The position numbers and the translations under genes are program-made. The notes under the pieces were generated by a model. The model had not been told where the DNA came from, did no database searches, and saw nothing but the letters and a program-made list of their open reading frames with translations. 64,000 nucleotides of DNA from Valencia hispanica. Lineage: Eukaryota; Chordata; Actinopteri; Cyprinodontiformes; Valenciidae. The stretch is from assembly GCA_963556495.2 (NCBI GenBank), contig OY747716.1, positions 34,205,318 to 34,269,317 on the forward strand. Direction: 5' to 3'. This document shows, in pieces, positions 1 to 37,262 of the stretch. The stretch's first letter is position 1, and each line of letters begins with the position of its first letter.

Positions 1-1944
1 ATTATGGATCTATAAAATAAGACCAAAAATGTTTTGTCCACATTAAAACAGTTCAATTTCCTCAGGAAATACAACCTTTTGGCACCTTTTTTACAAATCT
101 GGGATACATTTTGATGAAAGTTTAAGATAATCAGCTGCTCTTAGTTGTAAACAATACCTTGCTGCCACGGTTACACAACATAACTGTCAAAATAGTACAA
201 GGAAAAATCTTTGCAGCTGCACAGCATTTAAAACCAGAGGGAATAATTGTCCAAACATGCAACGCCTCAACAAAAAAAAAATTATAAACCAAAGTCCACA
301 AAAACAACAAATCGACAGAGAAATTCAAACATTCTGCTACCAGGAGCAGCACAGTTCTAGAGGACTGCAAGGCAGTGTAATAGCGGCCATAAAGAGCTTT
401 TCCTAATATTGATAATTAATTCTATGCCAAACCCACCGAGGTATAATGTTAGTATCCTCTGATCAAATCAAAGTTTTTACACATCTTAACCAGGGTTGCC
501 AATAAACAATGAGACTGTAATTGAATTTTGTGTGTCTTAGATCCGGGCTCAACCACAGAGTTACAATTGCAAACATTACAGTTAAAGTTACAACACCTAT
601 TTTACGTGTACATTTTCCTGCTTTACTCTGCATGGAATAAAATGGTTCAATGCCAGCGTGGTAAGACCCACTTGACTAGCCCTGTGGTGAAATATGAGCC
701 TTTATATCACCACATATTTTATCCCCATGTGATGATTTAGAACCTCTATAAGAATTTGATGTCACCACTCAGTTCAGAGATCTATCACCTGAAAGAGGCC
801 TATGGCAAAACAGATAGCCTATGAATCAAATCTAACTTGTCTGTGTATATTAGAAGATGGTTGCTGAAAGCCATGAGCAATGAAAAGCTCCAGCAGCAGA
901 GGCCTAAAATATTATATATTTATGTATATATTGGTGATAACATTTCTACTGCGTCTGAAATTGAGAGTAGAACAGAGCTGTTTCTGTAAAAAGGGTTTTG
1001 AAATCCTTAAAGCCTGTAGTTTTCACCTTAATCAATACACAGCAGTTAAAGCCCCAGTTTTGGCAATAAATGATGTGACAAGCATAATTTCTATTCTTTA
1101 TTTGTGAATATAGAGTTACTTTCATAAGACTGACATCGACACATTTCATTTTGCCACATCTATGACACACATCCTAATGGATTTGTAATTTCATGTTTCA
1201 TGACCTAAAGTTTGAAAACGTGACCTCACAGCTGGAGAACGACTGACTGTCTATTTACAAAAAAAAAAAAAAAAAAAAACAGTGTTGGGATTTTCCAGAG
1301 CTGTTATTGGGATTCAGAGCACTGCCATAACCCTGCAAACAGAACGGAGATGCCCCACAGAATTTTAACGACATTCCTGATAGCAAATCAGAAAGCCAAA
1401 GCACTGGAGTGTTGCTGCACACCAAAATCAATTTCTCCACATTTTCCATTGGGTAAACACTGCTCAGGATACAACACAGTCATTATTCAAAGCAGGCTTT
1501 TTAATAACTTTCTTAGAATAACTTTGTGTCACCCTTCAAATAGAGGTTATAGCAATCTTTGTCAGCCATTTTTCTTTCTCTTTTATAACAGCATGCTGTG
1601 ATGGAAATGATTATGTTTTGAATGCGTAATAGTGCTGTAATTAGAAAATACCTTAGCTTCCGATTAATTTATAAGCCTGGTTTTGAATGGCACTTACAGG
1701 CGTCAGACTGGAGACTGGTTGGTGAGTCATCTGAGCAGGAAGTTAGCACTTTAACCCTTTTATGGTCTCTTTTTATTGAGCAAAAACTGAAAAGAAGCAG
1801 CTCTGACGTCAGGTGGCTCAAGGTGAACAAACAGTGCATCACCCGAGGCATTTCAAACCACCTCACTCCGATGTGGATATTATAAATAGTACAGTGGTTT
1901 ATAAATGTAGCAAACTGCAAATTCATTGACTAGCAGGTAACAAT

Positions 1945-3235
1945 AATGGCCCTTGCAAAAGTATTCACACCGTGCCTGAACAATTTTTTTTATTTGGATT
2001 TCATGTGATAGACCACAAAAAACAGAGGAGATTTATGAAGTGGGAAAAAAAAAGTAGTTTTCAACGTTTTTGTTTTTTGGGTTTTTTTTACTAATAAAAA
2101 TCTGACAAATGTTCAATGCAGTTGGAGTCAGCCCTTATTAATAATTTATAGAGTGAGCTTTCAGTTTACAACATTTAGACAATTTTTGCTCATTTCTTTT
2201 AGCAAAACAGCTCAAGCTCAGTCAGTTTGGATGGAGAGAGATTGTGAACAGCAATTTTCAAGTCTTGCCACAGATTCTCTGTTGGACTTTGGCCGGGACT
2301 TTGACTGGGCCACTCTAACCAATGAACATTCTTTAATTTAAACCGTTCCATTCTAGCTGTGGATGTAAGTTTAGGGTCACCATCCTGCTGGAAAGTGAGT
2401 CTTCTCATAAACTCTCACCTCAAGTTTCCCTGCGGACGAAAAACATTCCCACAGCATGATGATGCCACCACCATGTTTCCTGAGGATAATGTGCCAACTC
2501 AGGTTGAGTTCCATTACCTGAGAGGTTGAAACTTGGATCTAAACATAACATCACATCATACTTAGCCGTGTTCTAGTATCAAGTAGAAAAACAGTGGCAT
2601 TTGGAAATGTATACTTTTCAGCCGCATATTGAAAATAGACCTAAAATGTCAGTGTTATGCTCGTCTAGGCTAAGCATGTCTTCTTATTACTTTCTTCCAA
2701 CAGTGGCCACTCCTAAGATCCTACCTGCAGATCTATGCCGATCCTCTAGAGCAGGGCTGCCCAAGTCCAGTCCTCGAGAGCTACTATCCTGCAACCTTTA
2801 AATGCATCCCAGCTCCAAGACACCTGAAGAGAGTGATTTAGGTGAGTTGGAGCAGGGATGCATCCAAAAGTTGCAGATCTGAAGTTCTTGAGTACTGGAG
2901 TCAGGCACCCCTACTCTCGAGATCCCAGAGATGTCTTCGTTTCTTCTCTAATTGATTCTCTGATTAATTCTCCCTATAGTGAATAGTCATGTCTTGCTAG
3001 ATTTCAAGTTGCACCACCCTTTCTATTTTCAGATGATGGTTTTAGCACTTGTTCACAACTTTCTCCCCGACTGGTCTGCTGTGTTTTTTAGTCTTCATGA
3101 TGCCGTTTCTCCACTAATGTTCTCTAACAAACACCTGAAGTCTCCACAGAACAGCTGGGTATATGTTGAGGTTAAATTACACAAAGGTGGACACTGTGAC
3201 ATCTAAAAGGTATTTAAATATTCACATTATTTGAA
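1945..3235 (-). mobile_element. Degenerate Tc1/mariner copy, interrupted by a hAT MITE
   Basis: Reading the minus strand, decayed Tc1 transposase segments are visible: FQQDGDPKLTSTARMERF, then EWPSQSPGQSPTENLWQDLK at 2199-2408, and GGIIML-like sequence around 2450-2480. The right portion (2979-3200) matches the Tc1 5' region (GAGAACATTAGTGGAG read in reverse, near the usual start codon). The left end (1948-1975) has the CTTGCAAAAGTATTCAC-type Tc1 terminus. Many frameshifts and stops make it non-functional. It lies in the presumed ptprn2 intron. Confidence 0.75.
2752..2913. mobile_element. hAT-type MITE with 8-bp target duplication
   Basis: A 162-bp non-coding element with imperfect terminal inverted repeats of about 32 bp: CAGGGCTGCCCAAGTCCAGT at the left, and the complement of ...TGACTCCAGTACT at the right. 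It is flanked by CTCTAGAG (2744-2751) and CTCTCGAG (2914-2921), an 8-bp target duplication with one mismatch, as hAT transposition produces. It sits inside the older Tc1 remnant and so inserted after it. Confidence 0.65.
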
Positions 3236-3876
3236 CATTAAGCTGCAGACTAACACTCCTTATGTGGCTTTCATTTGCTCTCAGACATTCTGGACTCCCA
3301 CGCACCACACACCCTCTCCGTCTCTCTCCAACAAACTACATAAATATGTATCCGTAGAACTATTTATACCATCTCTTACTAATCACATCAGCTTACTTTG
3401 AATCAGAGCTCTACATACCGTAAATCGCAAGGGGGTGGGGTTATTTAATAAAAATTAAAAAAAATTATCCAGCTTTCAGCAACACTCGCAATCAAGAGTT
3501 TATTGTTTCTGAAATGCAGAGTGAAAATTCTGTTTAAATAACTCACATTGGGAATAAGCATTGGATAATTACTAATATTTTTATGCATAATTTCACAAAC
3601 TTTATGGAAATAACAAGACATGAAAAACATGGGTAATGGTGCAAAGAGATTAGACAGAAGACAGAAGAAGAGGCACGAATGCTGATTTATATAAAACAAG
3701 AAAAATGACACTCCCTTGCTCTAAATAACGACTATGATGCAGTTCGTTCGGTGTCTGTATGAATCATCGCAGATCTCGGGTGCCGACCGGAAACCTATAT
3801 TTGCCTCCTGTTCATGATCCAGTTTGTGCTGTCATGTGTTCTGGCAGCACAAAATGAAGCAGTAGGTGTGATAAGA

Positions 3877-3891
3877 ATGTATGTATGTATG

Positions 3892-3929
<38 letters not shown>
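3877..3929. repeat. (ATGT)n/(TA)n microsatellite
   Basis: A few copies of ATGT run directly into about 17 copies of TA. Confidence 0.95.
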
Positions 3930-3931
<2 letters not shown>

Positions 3932-4154
3932 CAAGCTGTTTTCTTATCCCTGAGGCCTGTATAGAAGAACAATTAAGGGTAGATTTCAGCTGAATATTCA
4001 GCTTTTTTTATACAGTTAAACCTTTTAGATCTCAATTCAACCTATAAATGTGTGAATGTATGCTCCTTGACATGTATGCATAAATATTTCTTTTTTTCAA
4101 AATTACAGAAAATTAATACACACTTTAAGACTCAGCTTTCAAAAGCTCTCAGTC

Positions 4155-4206
4155 CGGAAGGAAGGAAGGAAGGAAGGAAGGAAGGAAGGAAGGAAGGAAG
4201 GAAGGA
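4155..4206. repeat. (GGAA)n microsatellite
   Basis: About 12 to 13 uninterrupted GGAA units on the plus strand. The reverse strand reads as a meaningless Phe-Leu-Pro-Ser repeat. Confidence 0.95.
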
Positions 4207-4375
4207 ATAAAAGGACATAAAAAGAGAAGAACCCAAGAAAGAAATATACAAGTTTTACATTTGATTAAACTCTTATTCATATAGCTCTTACTCCAGACAG
4301 CTGTAAGAATGCTTGTGAGGACAAGAAACAAAGCTCACAGGAAGATGCATAAGAGTTTCTACAAATGTTATCTGT

Positions 4376-4700
4376 ATGTTTCAGAATAATTTAAAGGTGT
4401 TTATAAGATCATTCATGGTCTCAGTCCCACCTTTTTACAAGATTTACACTTGCCACTATGCCATCCAGATCCCTGGAGCTTATAAAAAAGGACTGCTGAT
4501 TATGCCAACAGTAAGAGAAAAAACACACTGTGAGGCAGGATTTCAGCCCTGGCCTCTGGAACAGTCTTCCTGTGAAGACCTGAGGGCAGCAGAGACCATC
4601 CATGTATGTGAAACCAAGTTTAAGAGTTTTTAGCCTCACCTTTCTAAGTAAAGATAATTTATTTTTAATTCAACCTGATTTTAATTTAACTGTAGCTGTA
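4376..4700 (+). mobile_element. 5'-truncated LINE tail (L2/Maui-like family)
   Basis: The plus-strand translation gives degraded C-terminal LINE ORF2 sequence: REKTHCEAGFQPWPLEQSS, then EDLRAAETIHVCETKFKSF. This parallels KTHTHGEASFHYYGPHLGN / EELRAAENVHVFKSRLKTH in the longer copy at 12.7-15.1 kb. Only the 3' end is present, as expected for target-primed insertions that abort early. Confidence 0.7.
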
Positions 4701-5998
4701 GTTCGATGGCACTTTTAATTTAGCCATAGGTTGCTACTTAGTTATTTCCATTTTATAGCTGATAGTGAATATTTACCAGTTGTTTGACATAAATGCAGAT
4801 TTATCAATTTATATATATTTTGTATATTTCTATTATTACCCATGAAATGAAACCTATTTTAGTCATTCCAAAGAAAGAGAGATGTTTCAAACATTTATTT
4901 GTCAAGTGTGATGATTATAATTTACAACTAACCAATAAAGATTTATTTTTAATACAGAAATATCAGCTTATTGAAAACTATGACCATGAGCTGTATAGTG
5001 TATGCACACAATACTTTGCTGTTGCTCCTTTTGCATGTATTATTGTATTAATGTGGAATTGTATGGAGGGGATCAGACTATGGTTCTTCTGAGGTGTAAA
5101 GGTAAGCCAAAATGCTTTAATAACAACCGTGACCTTGTTGGGTCGATAGATTTTGTTCTGCAAGCACATAGCCCAGTTACCTCACTTGATCAAAAAGTCA
5201 GAATTTCCTACCACTCAACACAGCAGTTATCCCCATTTCCACCTCAATTTTTCCTTCCACCAAACTTTCCATTAACCAACTTGGATACAGCAATCTTTAA
5301 AGAGTAAAAGTTAAACATCGTTTTTATTTTGATTAAGTGATATTTTAACTTTTTGATAAACTAATTTGTGGGTTTTAATGAGGCGTATCTGTCAAAATTG
5401 ACAGAATTAACAAACTAACACTTGATGCTTGCATCACTCTGTAATGAATCTATGATAAGAATGAGTGTCGACTTTTTAAATTAAATTGCTAAATTAAATT
5501 AATTTCAAATTATATTCATATGTATTGTGAAGCACGTGCATGCCTGACATTGTGTTCATAGTCGCCAAAAATGCGTTTCGTGACACATTTCTGTATTTCA
5601 CAACATATGTAGCTCGTTTTATCACATACAAATCACTATGTGTTGCCCTCCTTGTGAATGAAAAGTGCTCTACAAATAAATATACTATTGGATATAAAAT
5701 GGGGGCCATAGACGTGCAGTTCAGACATAACACATGGGGTAGAAAGTAGAGAAGTCCCAGAGGAAACATTTTGTCAATTGGGCCTGCGAGATTACGTAAC
5801 TTTTCTTCATGATGGATCTTCGGACTTCATCCAACCTCATGTATCTATGTGCAAACTCTGCGAAATAATTGCGTTTGCACGCTGAGATTTTCCCTGAAGT
5901 TTTGCAGAGACTAAATGTTTTTCGTTATGCGTCTGGAGATTTAGCCCCACAGTCCGACGAAACGGAGCAGACGATCCCGCGAAAGGTAAGATTCTTAC

Positions 5999-6083
5999 CG
6001 AATTTTCTGTCAGAGACAGCAGGCGAGGAGAAGAGGCACACGGCCAGCGCAGCGACGAGGACGGGACACCACGGAGAATCCAT
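5999..6083 (-). CDS. ptprn2: ptprn2 coding exon 1 (signal peptide), partial gene
   Basis: The minus strand has an ATG at 6083 with G at -3 and +4, opening 28 codons that begin MDSPWCPVLVAALAVCLF and continue SSPAVSDRKFG. This is a typical signal peptide with a hydrophobic core and a small-residue cleavage region. The exon ends at a strong donor (G|GTAAGA at 5999/5998), phase 1. In PTPRN2 (phogrin/IA-2beta) the signal peptide is followed by a Gly-Cys-Leu segment (LGCLLEEGLC in human), so ending in KFG fits. PTPRN2 is a catalytically impaired receptor-type tyrosine phosphatase of dense-core vesicles, involved in secretion. Supporting context: it lies next to the ncapg2 3' end in the same orientation as in human, and it has an RE1 site expected of a neuroendocrine gene. 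The short coding match alone would not name it. The remaining exons lie left of the window. Confidence 0.7.
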
Positions 6084-6251
6084 ACCGCTCCTGCCTTCAG
6101 CACTAATCCATTCCGCACACCTTCGCTAAAACTGCATGTTTTCAGCCTCAGTCCCGGGGGAGGTCGGCTGCTCGGGCCAGGAGTGATGGAAGAAGGAAAA
6201 ACGGAGCGAGGTGGAACAATTCGCTCAGGCACCGCAGAACACAGGCGTCGT

Positions 6252-6272
6252 TTCAGCACCACGAACAGCGAC
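6252..6272 (+). promoter_or_regulatory. RE1/NRSE (REST/NRSF binding site), near consensus
   Basis: A 21-bp match to the canonical RE1 with 19 of 21 positions identical. The left half TTCAGCACC is perfect, the central ACG is kept, and the right half reads AACAGCGAC instead of GACAGCGCC. The spacing is that of a full contiguous site. It lies about 170 bp upstream of the ptprn2 ATG. RE1 elements let REST silence neuronal and neuroendocrine genes in other tissues, which fits ptprn2. Confidence 0.8.
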
Positions 6273-6303
6273 CAGCTTGACGGAGGAGCCCCTCCTAAGG
6301 TCC

Positions 6304-6311
6304 TGACGTCA
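6304..6311. promoter_or_regulatory. CRE palindrome TGACGTCA
   Basis: Perfect 8-bp cAMP-response element about 220 bp upstream of the ptprn2 start codon and 32 bp beyond the RE1. CREB/ATF binding is inferred from the motif only. Confidence 0.5.
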
Positions 6312-6522
6312 AGCAGCACACATGGTGAGAGGAGAGACTGCTGCCAGGAGGAACGAGAAATGTAATACTAAAACCATGTGAAGGCAGAGGCCTTTAATAC
6401 GACCACAAAGCACGTAAAAGGCACTGATCTGTGATATATAGAACTAAAAAATATTAAAATATTAGCCTTTCCACCTGTATGAACTTGAGTAACATCGTTT
6501 TTGCAATCCACAGGGCTTATGA

Positions 6523-6530
6523 TGACGTCA
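6523..6530. promoter_or_regulatory. Second CRE palindrome TGACGTCA
   Basis: A second perfect CRE about 440 bp upstream of the ptprn2 ATG. A variant (TGACGTCT) follows at 6754-6761, but inside a repeat remnant, so that third copy may be coincidental. Confidence 0.45.
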
Positions 6531-6589
6531 GCCCGCTCTTTGCAACTTCAAGTTTTAACTCTTCTGAAAAGGCTTTTCACAAGATATAG

Positions 6590-7200
6590 GTGAAACATTT
6601 TGGTCATTAATCCTGAATGGTATTTGTAAGGTCAGACACTGATGTTGGAAGAAAAGGTTGGCTCACATTAAACTCTAAATCTACCAAAAAGGTGCTACAG
6701 TATCAGGGCATCCAGGTCAGGACTCTGTTTTGTCCTCACCAAACTCTCATACATGACGTCTTTATGGTGCTTGCTTTGTGTGCAGTCATCTCTAATCTCC
6801 AAATTGTTCCCACAAAGTAGAGAGCTTGAAGTTGTCTAAAATGACTTGCTATGTTGAAACAGTAAGTTCCTTTCATGGTAACTGAGCCCCACACCATAAT
6901 CTTGTCTGGTCTAATGGATTACAGGACAGAAAGACAGAATTCATCACTCCAACATCACCAACATGAGTTAGTGACATTTGCATCCTAAGCGTCCCACTGA
7001 TTTTTATGTGGACTACCGCTTTTTGGCTGTTGCTCCCAATCGCTTTCCTTTTCTGATAATACCATGTGACTGTGGAATATTTAATAGAGAGAATATTTAA
7101 TGACTGAACCTATTGCACAGGTGGCATCCTATTATTGTAACATGCTTTAATTAACTGAGCTCCGGAGACCAGAACTGTCTCCAGAGAGTTTGGATGCCAA
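6590..7200 (-). mobile_element. Degenerate Tc1/mariner remnant
   Basis: Plus-strand text such as GGTCAGACACTGATGTTGGA, CAGGTCAGGACTCTGTTTTG, CCCCACACCATAATCTTGTC and TGCACAGGTGGCATCCTAT matches the complement of a common fish Tc1-like transposon as I remember it. No open frame survives. It occupies the start of the ptprn2-ncapg2 intergenic interval. Confidence 0.65.
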
Positions 7201-9125
7201 AGTTCTGGACTTTATTCACCTCGAGAGCCGAATACTGTACATTTGGTGAAATAGTATGTCTAGATTTTATTTACTAATAGAAACAAATTTGTATAAAAAA
7301 TATGCAAAGAGAATACCCTACTTTTACATTAATTGCTCGATTTCGGACATGAACAACTTCGATGGATAGATTATTTCAATTAGGCCTACTGAGCAAAAGT
7401 TTTTTCGAGTTTATTTGAACATAGCCTTGGCTGTGTATTTTGGGGGAATCTCCCCCCCCCTCTTTAAGTCTTTGATACTTATTCCTTTTAAATGACAGAC
7501 CAGTCTGTGTCCCTTCAGCAACTCTTTTGGGCTGTTGCCTGCCATTTAAATAGCATTTTTGAACACGCTATCACTGTAAAATTGATTCAGTATTATTTAA
7601 AAAAATAAAAGTTAACATCTTTGTGGTGAAATCCCCTCAAAAGTTTTGTTTTCTATTAGATGAAGATATTTTCTTGTCTATTGTAAATCTACCTATTTAC
7701 ATTTATAGGAAAAAATATATAATCAACTTTTAGACTTATTTTAAAACTTTGCAGAAAAAATATTTGATCTTATGATGAATGTTTCAAAGTTGTTGACATT
7801 CTCAGGCTCAGATATTAGCACCAAAAGGAAATTTGATTTTGCACACATAGGATAGGAAAATAATCAACTTTTACGTTTTTTAAAGATAAACAAAAACCAT
7901 TAAGAGTTGTGTATTTTGAGAAAAGAAATTAATCTTTATTACAAAAATCTGTTATATTTAAATAGATTTTTTTAAGGCAGAAAACAAAGTAAGGAACCTC
8001 CACAGGGTTAGGAAATTACCTATTTTTACTTTGTTCATTTTCAGTCAAGCACATCTACACTTGAGTTCATCCATCCATTAAAAAGCTACATTTATTTTTT
8101 TCTGTTTAGTTCATGTTTTAATTTTATTTTAATGCCAATATTCAAATGTATGTTTAGCTACTGTTTGCAAGTACTTTAGATTTTATCATAAAGGAAATAC
8201 ATTTTAGATTACATCTTTGTTAGGTTATGGCACACGTATGCCATTTAGTGAGAAATTCCTTTAATGTTCTTACTTCCAAACACAACTAAGTCTACATTTT
8301 GTATGCCAAACCTAACATATTAGTTATTTTCATGTACCGGCACTTAATTTAGCATTTCTTGAAGTTTATTGTTCGAAAGATTTTCCCTATGGTTTTTATC
8401 CCTGAAAAGGACTTAGACCTTATGAAAACATTTATATACATAAAACCTCCTTGATCCATCCATCATCTTCTGATTATCTGAGATCAGGCTGATGAGGTAA
8501 CAGATCCAGACACTTCGCCCTAGTAGAAAGCGAATAATGTTTAACATTGCCCTGAACTATAAACATTTGGGTTGCAGTCATAATAAAACAGATTAATAGG
8601 TATGTACATCAGGCAAAGCTGTGTCCCGTTTCCCTATAAATAACAACCTGCCTATGCTTAGCTTTGCCCAAAACTCCCGGACTAGGAGCTTAGATTTAAT
8701 GTCTCTGCATAAATAAAGACCAGAGGCCATTTAATAAAATAACACTGAGGTGATATCATCAGCTTCACCCGTTTCTACTTTGTGAAGTGATGTAAACATT
8801 TAAAGGGATAATAAACGTCCCAGTTCATTGACCAGTTTGTTTTATTGCTAACTAATTAAAGACTGGGCTGACATACCAACAGATATATATATAAAGACAA
8901 ATACAGAAACAGCAAAAACATGTTTTAAATATGAGGCTATAAATGACAGCTATGGAAAGTGTGGAGAAAAAAAAGAAAATAAATTTCAAAGTTCATTTGT
9001 GAATGTTATACATGTAAAAACTGAAGCGAGTTCTTCCTATAAATTCATCACATGTATAAATCTGAAGGACATCACAATGTGTAAGAAAACACCACACAAA
9101 CCCATCGTTTTTAATTTGTGCAAGA
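7201..9125. other. ptprn2-ncapg2 intergenic DNA and probable ncapg2 3' UTR
   Basis: AT-rich sequence without recognisable coding potential. A short stretch near 8448-8530 vaguely resembles dispersed fish LINE sequence. The part adjacent to the ncapg2 stop (about 8820-9125) is the likely 3' UTR. A TTTATT at 8841-8846 is AATAAA on the minus strand and is a candidate polyadenylation signal. Confidence 0.45.
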
Positions 9126-35749
<26,624 letters not shown>

Positions 35750-36000
35750 ATTTCCCGGGTTATCCAAACAATATGAAGGGACCTGAAATTTAAACGTAAG
35801 AGAAAACATCGAGTTTTGATAAGCAGGGTGAGTAATTACCGAAACATAACAAAAACAAAACAACTATGGCCGATCGTTTATGTACTGCATTTAAAAAGTC
35901 CGTTTGCTAAATGTAATTCCTCTCAAGTTACTGCATATAGCCGTACTAACATTTAAGGAAAGATTAAATCTGACGTGTGCTTAGTTTCGTTGTTTGTTAC

Positions 36001-36180
36001 CTTTTTGTTTGTGTTTTTGTAGCCTGGAACCGGGAGAAAATGACAGCCGACGACAATTGCATTTAACCCGCGCAAATTTGGATGGATTGTTTCCGTCCTG
36101 ACGTCGAACGTCAGTTTTTGACGCTGTTACGTAAGAGTTGTTACCTTTTTCAAACACTTGAGGGCGACAAAGCACCACAT
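36001..36180 (-). promoter_or_regulatory. ncapg2 leader exon and promoter
   Basis: A CpG-containing block upstream of the ncapg2 start. A candidate donor AAAAG|GTAACA at 36001/36000 would join a leader exon to the acceptor at 35783. Two bZIP-type sites are visible: TGACGTCG at 36099-36106 and the palindrome TTACGTAA at 36127-36134. No TATA box is obvious. The exact transcription start cannot be placed by eye. Confidence 0.5.
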
Positions 36181-36479
36181 AAATATTTCACCCTCAGCAA
36201 AACATGTGCCATACTTTTCTGACAGATATTTTTAAATGAAAGAAATTTGTCCTGACTATAACAGACAGAGACTGGAGAACATTAAAGCAGCAGCAAATCA
36301 CAGTTGAGCTTTGATATTGGACATAGTTAAACAAAAAACTTTTACCTTTAGATGAACACATATTAAAGCAATGGGCGCTATATTGAAAAAATATTAAATA
36401 GATGGGTTATAGTTTTATTTAAAAAAATTATACAATGCATTTAAAATAATTGTGTGAATAATCAACAAAACTAAACTGT

Positions 36480-37262
36480 AACTCAAAACTATACAGACTA
36501 CCTGCTGAGGAGCCTGGAGTCTTTTGGAATCCAGGGAGTGCTCCTAAAGACCCTTTTTGACTCTGTTGTGGCATAAGCCATCTTTTATGTTGTGGTATGT
36601 TGGAGCAGCAGTTTATCTACAGCTGAGAGAAGAGGTTGATGAGCTCATCAGGAAGGCCAGCTCTGTTCTAGGATGCACCCTGGATCCAGTGCAGGTGGTG
36701 GGAGACAGTAGGACTCTGGCCAAAATAACATCACTGATGGACAGAGTCTCCCACCCCATGCGTGAAGATGTTGCAGAGCTGCAGAGCTCCTTCAGTGACA
36801 GACTGCTGCATCGCAGAGGTGCATGAAGGAGCGTTTTCGCAGGTCCTTCTTCCCTGCAGATGTTAGACTAATGTTTACATCACTGCTGTAACTTGCACTA
36901 TTTCACTCATTTAACTAACAATTCTGCGGCTGCTATTTGCACATCTGTTTTTCTCAGTTTATATTTTGTAAACTACTTGTAAATAATACGTCTACTTTTT
37001 TACTTTCTATTACACAACTACTCATGCTCATTCTGTAAATATTCAGTATTTTAAATTATCCTACTCAGTTGCACATACTAATCTGAGTATGCCACTTTAT
37101 TTTTAATAACTGCACAATACTTTGGTTTTTGTAATTGTGTCCTTAACGTACATATATAATTCTTAATTCTCTTTTCATTCTGCTTCTATTATCTGTCAAT
37201 TTGCTGCAGTTATAGCCGAATTTCCCCTTGGTGCGATAATAAAGGATTATTTTATTCTATAC
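36480..37262 (+). mobile_element. 5'-truncated non-LTR retrotransposon tail
   Basis: The plus-strand frame 36557-36826 encodes RKASSVLGCTLDPVQVVGDS, MDRVSHPMREDVAELQSSFS and DRLLHRRGA, similar to the C terminus of a common fish LINE ORF. About 400 bp of 3' UTR follow, ending in AATAAAGGATTATTTTATTC. It lies between the ncapg2 promoter and the esyt2 3' end, reading opposite to both genes. Confidence 0.7.

Larger units (their letters stand above)
1..5998 (-). other. ptprn2 first intron (partial), mostly repeats and anonymous AT-rich DNA
   Basis: I see no open frame resembling the PTPRN2 cysteine-rich RESP18-like exon here, so this is best read as the start of a long first intron. Recognisable contents are a Tc1 remnant with a nested hAT MITE (1945-3235), microsatellites near 3.9 and 4.2 kb, and a LINE tail (4376-4700). 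The stretches 1-1940, 3240-3870 and 4700-5990 show nothing I can name, apart from short inverted Tc1-like scraps near 5195-5300 and a CRE-like TGACGTCA at 1804-1811. Confidence 0.5.
6084..6420 (-). promoter_or_regulatory. ptprn2 leader/promoter region, GC-rich
   Basis: Upstream of the ptprn2 ATG on the minus strand, base composition changes to GC-rich with several CpG, unlike the AT-rich surroundings. I see no clear TATA box, so the transcription start is uncertain and this block probably mixes 5' UTR and core promoter. It contains the RE1-like site and one of the CRE palindromes annotated separately. Confidence 0.5.

Noticed and set aside
1804..1811. CRE palindrome as a functional site
   Set aside because: Perfect motif but isolated in intronic DNA over 4 kb from the ptprn2 start, so no support beyond chance.
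1..5998. The PTPRN2-hosted microRNA miR-153
   Set aside because: I looked for its mature sequence on both strands and did not see it; in other vertebrates it lies far downstream in the gene.
5837..6365. Open frames of 160, 86 and 60 codons on both strands
   Set aside because: They arise from the GC-rich ptprn2 promoter; the spliced signal-peptide exon at 5999-6083 explains the region better.
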